This document shows, in pieces, positions 58,931 through 64,000 of a stretch of 64,000 nucleotides of DNA. Numbering within the stretch: the first letter of the stretch is position 1; each line of letters opens with the position of its first letter. A program made the position numbers and the translations under genes. The notes under the pieces were generated by a model. It saw only the letters and a list, made by a program, of their open reading frames with translations, had not been told where the DNA came from and did not search any database. The stretch is from Streptococcus pseudopneumoniae (GTDB taxonomy: Bacteria > Bacillota > Bacilli > Lactobacillales > Streptococcaceae), in NCBI RefSeq assembly GCF_001074155.1, contig NZ_JUUZ01000023.1:23595-87594 (forward strand), in the 5' to 3' direction.

Positions 58931-58965
58931 AAAAATAAAAAGCTACTCTAGTTGAGTAGCTTTAT
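58931..58965 (-). terminator. rpsO terminator
   Basis: Minus-strand AAAGCTACTC/GAGTAGCTTT stem followed by TTATTTTT. Confidence 0.85.
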
Positions 58966-58990
58966 TTTCAAGATGTGCTCAATTGAACAC

Positions 58991-59081
58991 GGCCTAAGCA
59001 CTTGGCAAAAAAGATAAAATCTCCTAGAAACTGAAGTTTCTTCGTCAATTTTCCTATTTTTGCTTTGTGCTTTTGACGGCC
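58991..59081 (-). repeat. long imperfect hairpin in the rpsO 3' region
   Basis: A 91-base foldback: GGCC, AAGCAC and GCAAAAA on one arm face TTTTTGC, GTGCTT and GGCC on the other. It lies between the rpsO stop and the rpsO terminator, so it would be part of the 3' untranslated RNA, or a MITE-like insert. Confidence 0.5.
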
Positions 59082-59094
59082 TTTGTATCTTGAA

Positions 59095-59364
59095 TTAACG
59101 ACGAAGTCCTAGAGAGTTGATCAACTCACGGTAACGGTTAACGTCGTTTTTACGCAAGTATGCAAGCAAGTTACGACGGCGACCGATTTTCTTCATCAAT
59201 CCACGGTAAGTAGCGTGGTCTTTTTTGTGTTGTTTGATGTGTTCGTTAAGGTGGTTGATTTCCCAAGTAAGGACAGCAACTTGAACCTCTACTGAACCTG
59301 TATCACCTTCGTGACGTGCATATTGTGCAATGATTTCATTTTTTTTCTCTTTTGAGATTGCCAT
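59095..59364 (-). CDS. rpsO: ribosomal protein S15
   Basis: An 89-residue small-subunit protein; [48 protein letters not shown] and [23 protein letters not shown] are diagnostic. Binds 16S rRNA near the central domain. Alone on its transcript, with AGGAG before the ATG. Confidence 0.97.
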   Translation of the reverse strand: MAISKEKKNEIIAQYARHEGDTGSVEVQVAVLTWEINHLNEHIKQHKKDHATYRGLMKKIGRRRNLLAYLRKNDVNRYRELINSLGLRR

Positions 59365-59569
59365 GATGTTTCTCCTTTTTATTTGGCTTCATCCGAGTGA
59401 CAGGTTGGCATGCCTGTAACCAAGAAGAAGTTATTTGTCTTTACGACATTTCTTATTCTACCAAGAACTAAGTTCTTTGTCAACTGATTTACTATTCTTA
59501 CCGCAAAAGTGCTATAATAGTTATAGGAAGGATATCTAAGTTGACATCTTAAAAAGAGAGGTGATTACC

Positions 59570-59944
59570 ATGCGTAAATTCTCGCAATATCTCCCCTACT
59601 ATCTGGTCATATTTTTCTTTTATTGGCCACTTTATGAGCTGTTATTATGGACTATTACTAAAAACTATATCTTAAAAGAGCTCACCATCGGCAACGTTAT
59701 TATCTTCTCTCCACTGGTGACTTTCATAGTATCACTATTCTACTCTTATCGTTTCAAGTTTTCAGTTTGGTGGTTAATTGGAGTTGGCTTGGTCTTTTGC
59801 TTTACTATCATTACTTTCGGAGAATTTATCCTTCTCTACTTCCTAGCCTATGAAATCTTTGCCCTCGCGGGTATGGCTGTCGGTGTAGCTATTAAGAATC
59901 TAGTGCAAAAACTGAAAAGGAAAAAACTTTCACAAAATCCTTGA
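59570..59944 (+). CDS. small membrane protein of unknown function
   Basis: A 124-residue hydrophobic protein with about four membrane helices (residues 8-27, 38-57, 63-83, 88-110) and a basic tail KNLVQKLKRKK. The ATG at 59570 is preceded by GAGAGGTGA; the GTG at 59561 lies in that site. No family recognised. It lies just before the thrS T-box, so its terminator is not seen and read-through into the leader is possible. Confidence 0.65.
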   Translation: MRKFSQYLPYYLVIFFFYWPLYELLLWTITKNYILKELTIGNVIIFSPLVTFIVSLFYSYRFKFSVWWLIGVGLVFCFTIITFGEFILLYFLAYEIFALAGMAVGVAIKNLVQKLKRKKLSQNP

Positions 59945-59968
59945 AAAATCTCACAATCATGCTATAAT
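59941..59968 (+). promoter_or_regulatory. thrS promoter
   Basis: TTGAAA (59941-59946), 16-base spacer, TATAAT (59963-59968). It starts on the stop codon of the upstream gene. Confidence 0.75.
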
Positions 59969-59974
59969 AATGCA

Positions 59975-60190
59975 TAGAGACAAGTCACTTAGCCCCTTTC
60001 TACCAGAGAGTGCGTGGTTGCTGAGAACGCATAGGAAGACTAAACTGATACTACTCTACTGACTTTTATGCAAACATAAAACGGTGGCCACGTTAGAGCC
60101 AATCAGAGGTGTCCCTCTTTTTTGAGGAACATAAATGAAGGTGGAACCACGTTGCGACGTCCTTTCGAGGAGGTCGCTTTTTTCTATTCA
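59975..60190 (+). promoter_or_regulatory. T-box leader of thrS (tRNA-Thr sensing)
   Basis: A leader of about 215 bases with the T-box sequence AAGGTGGAACCACG (60138-60151) and a terminator GCGACGTCCT/AGGAGGTCGC followed by T7 (60154-60184). A specifier loop with a threonine ACT codon is expected in stem I around 60045-60065 (ACTACTCTACTGAC), though I cannot fix the exact codon. Uncharged tRNA-Thr should favour the antiterminator and switch on thrS. Confidence 0.9.
60154..60186 (+). terminator. T-box terminator hairpin
   Basis: GCGACGTCCT pairs with AGGAGGTCGC around TTCG, followed by T7; the competing antiterminator uses the T-box sequence just upstream. Confidence 0.9.
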
Positions 60191-60252
60191 TCCTTTGCTT
60201 AAATACACCTCTTTCCAAACATTACTTACGAAATTAATTTAAGGAGAACATC

Positions 60253-62196
60253 ATGATTAAGATTACTTTCCCAGATGGCGCTGTTCGTGAATTCGAATCT
60301 GGCGTGACAACTTTTGAAATTGCACAATCTATCAGCAATTCCCTAGCTAAAAAAGCTCTTGCTGGTAAATTCAACGGCAAACTCATCGACACTACTCGTG
60401 CCATCACTGAAGATGGAAGCATCGAAATCGTGACACCTGATCACGAAGATGCCCTTCCAATCTTGCGTCACTCAGCTGCACACTTGTTTGCACAAGCCGC
60501 TCGTCGCCTTTTCCCAGACATTCACTTGGGTGTCGGTCCAGCTATCGAAGATGGTTTCTACTACGATACTGATAACCAAGCTGGTCAAATCTCTAACGAA
60601 GATCTTCCTCGTATCGAAGAAGAAATGCAAAAAATCGTTAAAGAAAACTTCCCATCTATTCGTGAAGAAGTGACAAAAGATGAAGCCCGTGAAATCTTCA
60701 AAAACGACCCTTACAAGCTTGAATTGATCGAAGAACACTCTGAAGACGAGGGTGGCTTGACCATCTACCGTCAAGGTGAATACGTGGATCTCTGCCGTGG
60801 CCCACACGTCCCATCAACTGGTCGTATCCAAATCTTCCACCTTCTCAATGTAGCAGGTGCTTACTGGCGTGGAAATAGCGATAACGCTATGATGCAACGG
60901 ATTTACGGTACTGCTTGGTTCGACAAGAAAGACTTGAAAAACTACCTTCAAATGCGTGAAGAGGCCAAAGAACGTGACCACCGTAAACTTGGTAAAGAGC
61001 TTGACCTCTTCATGATTTCTCAAGAGGTTGGTCAAGGGCTTCCATTCTGGTTGCCAAATGGGGCGACTATCCGTCGTGAATTGGAACGCTACATCGTCGA
61101 CAAGGAAATCGCTGCTGGTTACCAACACGTCTACACTCCACCAATTGCCTCAGTAGAACTTTACAAGACTTCTGGTCACTGGGATCACTACCGTGAAGAT
61201 ATGTTCCCAACTATGGATATGGGTGATGGGGAAGAATTCGTTCTTCGTCCAATGAACTGTCCTCACCATATCGAAGTCTTTAAACACCACGTTCACTCTT
61301 ACCGTGAATTGCCAATCCGTATTGCTGAAATCGGTATGATGCACCGCTATGAAAAATCTGGTGCTCTCACAGGGCTTCAACGTGTACGTGAAATGTCACT
61401 TAATGACGGTCACACTTTCGTAACACCTGAACAAATTAAAGATGAATTCCAACGTACGCTTCAATTGATTATAGATGTTTACGAAGATTTCAACTTGACT
61501 GACTATCGTTTCCGTTTATCATATCGTGATCCTCAAGATACTCACAAATATTTTGATAATGATGAAATGTGGGAAAACGCTCAACGTATGTTGAAATCAG
61601 CTATGGATGACATGGGACTTGACTACTTTGAAGCTGAAGGTGAAGCTGCCTTCTACGGACCAAAATTGGATATCCAAGTCAAGACAGCTCTCGGTAAAGA
61701 AGAAACACTTTCTACGATTCAGCTTGACTTCTTGCTTCCAGAACGCTTCGACCTTAAATACATCGGAGCTGATGGTGAAGAACATCGCCCAGTTATGATC
61801 CACCGTGGGGTTATCTCAACTATGGAACGCTTCACAGCTATCTTGATTGAGAACTACAAGGGTGCCTTCCCAACATGGCTTGCACCTCATCAAGTAACCC
61901 TCATCCCAGTATCTAATGAGAAACACGTGGACTACGCTTGGGAAGTGGCTAAGAAACTTCGTGACCGTGGTGTCCGTGCCGATGTGGATGAACGCAATGA
62001 AAAAATGCAGTTCAAGATTCGTGCTTCTCAAACTCAAAAAATTCCTTACCAATTGATTGTTGGTGACAAGGAAATGGAAGAGCAAGCCGTAAACGTTCGC
62101 CGTTATGGTCAAAAAGAAACAGAAACCATGCCGGTAGATGCATTTGTAGAATTGATTCTTACAGACATCGCTAACAAATCACGAGTTGAAAAATAA
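60253..62196 (+). CDS. thrS: threonyl-tRNA synthetase
   Basis: Charges tRNA-Thr. N-terminal TGS domain (residues 1-63), editing domain with the HSAAH pair [10 protein letters not shown] (near 75-85) and the later CRGPH block, class II catalytic core with motif 2-type [23 protein letters not shown] and motif 3 [13 protein letters not shown], and anticodon-binding C-terminal domain. Length 647 residues is usual. The ATG is preceded by AAGGAG. Under T-box control. Confidence 0.97.
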   Translation: MIKITFPDGAVREFESGVTTFEIAQSISNSLAKKALAGKFNGKLIDTTRAITEDGSIEIVTPDHEDALPILRHSAAHLFAQAARRLFPDIHLGVGPAIEDGFYYDTDNQAGQISNEDLPRIEEEMQKIVKENFPSIREEVTKDEAREIFKNDPYKLELIEEHSEDEGGLTIYRQGEYVDLCRGPHVPSTGRIQIFHLLNVAGAYWRGNSDNAMMQRIYGTAWFDKKDLKNYLQMREEAKERDHRKLGKELDLFMISQEVGQGLPFWLPNGATIRRELERYIVDKEIAAGYQHVYTPPIASVELYKTSGHWDHYREDMFPTMDMGDGEEFVLRPMNCPHHIEVFKHHVHSYRELPIRIAEIGMMHRYEKSGALTGLQRVREMSLNDGHTFVTPEQIKDEFQRTLQLIIDVYEDFNLTDYRFRLSYRDPQDTHKYFDNDEMWENAQRMLKSAMDDMGLDYFEAEGEAAFYGPKLDIQVKTALGKEETLSTIQLDFLLPERFDLKYIGADGEEHRPVMIHRGVISTMERFTAILIENYKGAFPTWLAPHQVTLIPVSNEKHVDYAWEVAKKLRDRGVRADVDERNEKMQFKIRASQTQKIPYQLIVGDKEMEEQAVNVRRYGQKETETMPVDAFVELILTDIANKSRVEK

Positions 62197-62233
62197 AACG
62201 ATCACAGTCTGAGAAACATTTTTCAGTAAGAAA

Positions 62234-62266
62234 AAGCAACAACTATTTCAGTTGTTGCTTTTCTAT
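62234..62266 (+). terminator. thrS terminator
   Basis: AAGCAACAACT/AGTTGTTGCTT stem with TTTC loop and T-rich tail. Confidence 0.85.
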
Positions 62267-62405
62267 TTTGTTTAACCTGAGTTAGTAATGATTGGTCAAG
62301 CCACTACAAATAGTATTCTCATCAACAATTCTTTTATCCATTAACTTTTGGATATAGGATATCCTCCCAAGATTTGCTTCCATGAGTTAGATAAGGTCAA
62401 TATCC

Positions 62406-63455
62406 TCAGTCCTTGTCTGCCTCAATTTCTTTTACGATGTCATCTTGTGAATCTTTTTCAGAGAGTTTTTGATCGATATACTTGTCAATGTTTTCGTAAA
62501 ATTCCTTGATCGTCTCACTATCTAATTTTGTCGAATTGTTGAATTGCTTGACTTTCAATTGAACAGATTGAATACCGTAAGAGGCTTGCTTTTGGCTAAT
62601 GGTTTCTAATTCTTCTTCTGAAATCGGATCTCCAACAACCGTCAAGACCAATTCATTATTACTTGACTTGTAGACTTGATTAATGACCGTATGATTGGCG
62701 AACTCATTTCCTACAAACTGTTTGATCCCATCTTTTCGCGCTTGATCCATCGTCAGAGTGACTGCTGAATAGCTGGCTGGAAGGACCAATAATACAATCA
62801 AGGATATCAACCCAATTTTCATGTTAATGTTTAGCTCATTAAATGAACTTAAGGGAGATTTTCTCATCAAAAATCTTGTTCCAACAATGTTGATTATCAT
62901 GATAAAGACACAGTTGATCAAGAAAAGATAAAGAGCCCCAAATAAAAATCGTACATTTCCATTAGCTAAACCATATCCTGCAGTGCAGATAGGTGGCATC
63001 AGAGCTGTTGCGATGGCTACTCCTGGTACGATATTGTTTGCTTCTTTTTTCCTTGAACCAATGAAACCTGCTATCCCACCCGCGATAGCAATGAGAACAT
63101 CCCAAATGGTTGGAGAGGTTCGTGCAATCAACTCGCTACTTGCATAAGATAAGGGAGAAATCCAGAAATATAGAGTCGATACAAGCAAACTGACCAATAC
63201 TTGAGTAAGTAAAACCTGTAGAGATTGCTTGATTAAACGCGTATCAAAAATAGCTAAACCAAACCCCAGTCCAACAATCGGTGTCATAAGAGGGGAAATC
63301 AGCATGGCTCCAATAACGACTGCTGTTGAATTCATATTTAGACCTATAGAGGCAATAAAAATCGAACACATCAAAATCAGTGTATCTCTTAATCGAACAT
63401 GAAGGTCATCATATAGTTTCTCGCGGAATTCACGTGTTGAATAGTTTCCAGTCAT
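62406..63455 (-). CDS. DUF389 membrane protein
   Basis: A 349-residue protein of the DUF389 (TIGR00341) family. Six or so helices with the conserved NSTAVVIGAMLISPLMTPIVGLGFGLA block (near 42-68), PGVAIATALMPPICTAGYGLANGN, then a C-terminal extracellular or cytoplasmic domain (about 240-349) with an acidic tail DSQDDIVKEIEADKD. The function of the family is unknown. It lies between the two copies of the thrS 3' end, as a single-gene insertion. Confidence 0.88.
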   Translation of the reverse strand: MTGNYSTREFREKLYDDLHVRLRDTLILMCSIFIASIGLNMNSTAVVIGAMLISPLMTPIVGLGFGLAIFDTRLIKQSLQVLLTQVLVSLLVSTLYFWISPLSYASSELIARTSPTIWDVLIAIAGGIAGFIGSRKKEANNIVPGVAIATALMPPICTAGYGLANGNVRFLFGALYLFLINCVFIMIINIVGTRFLMRKSPLSSFNELNINMKIGLISLIVLLVLPASYSAVTLTMDQARKDGIKQFVGNEFANHTVINQVYKSSNNELVLTVVGDPISEEELETISQKQASYGIQSVQLKVKQFNNSTKLDSETIKEFYENIDKYIDQKLSEKDSQDDIVKEIEADKD

Positions 63456-63571
63456 TGATTACTCCTTTTATTTCATATAATCTTGTTTCTGCATGGATGA
63501 TGGTAGAGAGACTTCTGTCCAATCTTACATATTTTTAATTCTCACCTGTCATTCTTTTGAAAATTATCCTT

Positions 63572-63679
63572 TATACTCAATGAAAATCAAAGAGCAAACT
63601 AGGAAGCTAGCCGCAGGCTGTACTTGAGTACGGTAAGGCGACGCTGACGTGGTTTGAATTTGATTTTCGAAGAGTATTA
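63572..63679. repeat. BOX element, boxA-boxC form
   Basis: Starts TATACTCAATGAAAATCAA and ends GATTTTCGAAGAGTATTA, with CTAGGAAGCTAGCCGCAGG, TGTACTTGAGTACGG and GGCGACGCTGACGTGG in between. It has the boxA and boxC parts and no boxB. These are small non-coding repeats of pneumococcus and relatives, mobilised in trans. Confidence 0.85.
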
Positions 63680-63797
63680 AATATCCATCAGTCCATCCTT
63701 GATATTATATCAAAAATTTTACAGTCTTTCTCTGAAGAAATCAATTAATTTAAAAGATAGAGAACGGAAGAATTTTTTGTATCCTTATCCGAAGAAG

Positions 63798-63834
63798 AAA
63801 AACGATATCTCCTCTGAAAGGAGATATCGTTTTA
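63798..63834. terminator. perfect 14-pair hairpin, terminator-like
   Basis: AAAACGATATCTCC/GGAGATATCGTTTT with a seven-base loop, flanked by A5 and TTTTAA. It lies just before the thrS relic with no gene ending at it on either strand. Confidence 0.65.
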
Positions 63835-63906
63835 ATGATTAAACATGATGAGTTTGTAGCAGCAATCCTAGCTGATATCGCCAACAAATCACGTGTTGAG
63901 AAATAA
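63835..63906 (+). pseudogene. thrS: relic of a second thrS 3' end
   Basis: In frame from ATG it reads [19 protein letters not shown] and stop, matching the end of thrS ([19 protein letters not shown]). The last 33 bases, including the stop codon, match thrS at 29 positions, and all four changes are synonymous. There is no ribosome binding site and the rest of the gene is absent. The fragment is therefore the tail of a diverged thrS allele. Confidence 0.75.
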
Positions 63907-63936
63907 GAGATAAAACCTGTACAAAATCCCAGCTAC

Positions 63937-63970
63937 TAAAAAAGAGGCTGGGACAAAAGTCCTAGCCTCT
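63937..63970 (-). terminator. terminator of a minus-strand gene beyond the edge
   Basis: Minus-strand AGAGGCTAGGAC/GTCCCAGCCTCT stem with TTTT loop followed by T6, the common streptococcal form. Confidence 0.75.
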
Positions 63971-64000
63971 CAATTGTCTTTGGATTGTCGAGCAAGACGC
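63970..64000 (-). CDS. possible 3' end of a CDS (partial)
   Basis: The last nine codons before a TGA read RLARQSKDN on the minus strand, protein-like and directly before the terminator. Too short to identify; the rest is outside the window. Confidence 0.3.
   Translation of the reverse strand, partial: RLARQSKDN

Noticed and set aside
62282..62383. A 33-codon minus-strand frame (start MEANLGRISYIQKL, end GLTNHY) between thrS and DUF389
   Set aside because: It looks faintly protein-like but has no ribosome binding site at proper distance and no recognised family. It may be a decayed tail of a lost gene; too weak to call.

Overview
The window reads as chromosomal DNA of a mitis-group Streptococcus (S. 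mitis, S. oralis, S. infantis and close relatives). The reasons are low-GC codon use, strong AAGGAG-type ribosome binding sites, dnaE-pfkA-pyk and infC-rpmI-rplT in streptococcal order, a CtsR-controlled clpE, an SMK-type SAM leader on metK, a Thr T-box on thrS, a YSIRK/LPXTG surface beta-galactosidase and a boxA-boxC type BOX repeat. I cannot name the species from sequence alone. Most of the window is core genome. I saw no CRISPR array, prophage, intact insertion sequence or obvious defence island.

Layout. 1-5 kb: tail of an ArsC/Spx-like protein, a DNA alkyltransferase and a GNAT enzyme (minus), a DUF1836 regulator with a HlyIII membrane protein (plus), pdxS-pdxT (vitamin B6), a Pr6Pr membrane protein and a PhnA-like zinc protein. 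5-13 kb: cmk with a LysM protein, a small ferredoxin, galE, a trmK/Nif3/FAD-oxidoreductase operon and a P-type ATPase. 13-22.7 kb: plsC-like acyltransferase, tRNA-Thr, a putative unannotated small RNA, then pyk, pfkA and dnaE, a small membrane protein, gloA, and infC-rpmI-rplT behind an attenuator leader. 22.7-35 kb: pgdA, ezrA, gyrB, a HAD phosphatase, a DJ-1 protein, rodA, a DinG-type helicase-nuclease, a 61-residue protein, nnrD and an unrecognised conserved gene. 35-42.4 kb: one 2429-residue cell-wall beta-galactosidase. 42.6-50.9 kb: folD, a polar amino-acid ABC permease/ATPase pair, a DUF1797 protein, clpE, a NUDIX protein, a DUF1827 protein, a GNAT enzyme, metK. 51-59.4 kb: a GntR regulator, guaA, a DEAD-box helicase, a four-gene ferric-siderophore uptake operon with its own esterase, rpsO. 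59.5-64 kb: a small membrane protein, T-box-thrS, a DUF389 membrane protein, a BOX element and a relic of a second thrS 3' end.

How the genes work together. Central metabolism and replication (pfkA, pyk, dnaE, gyrB), translation (infC, rpmI, rplT, rpsO, thrS, tRNA-Thr) and envelope growth (rodA, ezrA, pgdA, plsC) dominate. Accessory or host-contact functions are the beta-galactosidase, which can be fed into the cell's galactose metabolism (galE), and the siderophore system. Much of the control is at RNA level: SMK box, T-box, infC leader, and possible small RNAs.

The most interesting items are the thrS 3'-end direct repeats that bracket DUF389 and a BOX element like a small integrated module, the small RNA beside tRNA-Thr with two mutually exclusive hairpins, the very probable non-AUG start of infC, the single-permease siderophore operon, and several structured intergenic stretches with orphan terminators. 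I found no clear wholly new multi-gene system.
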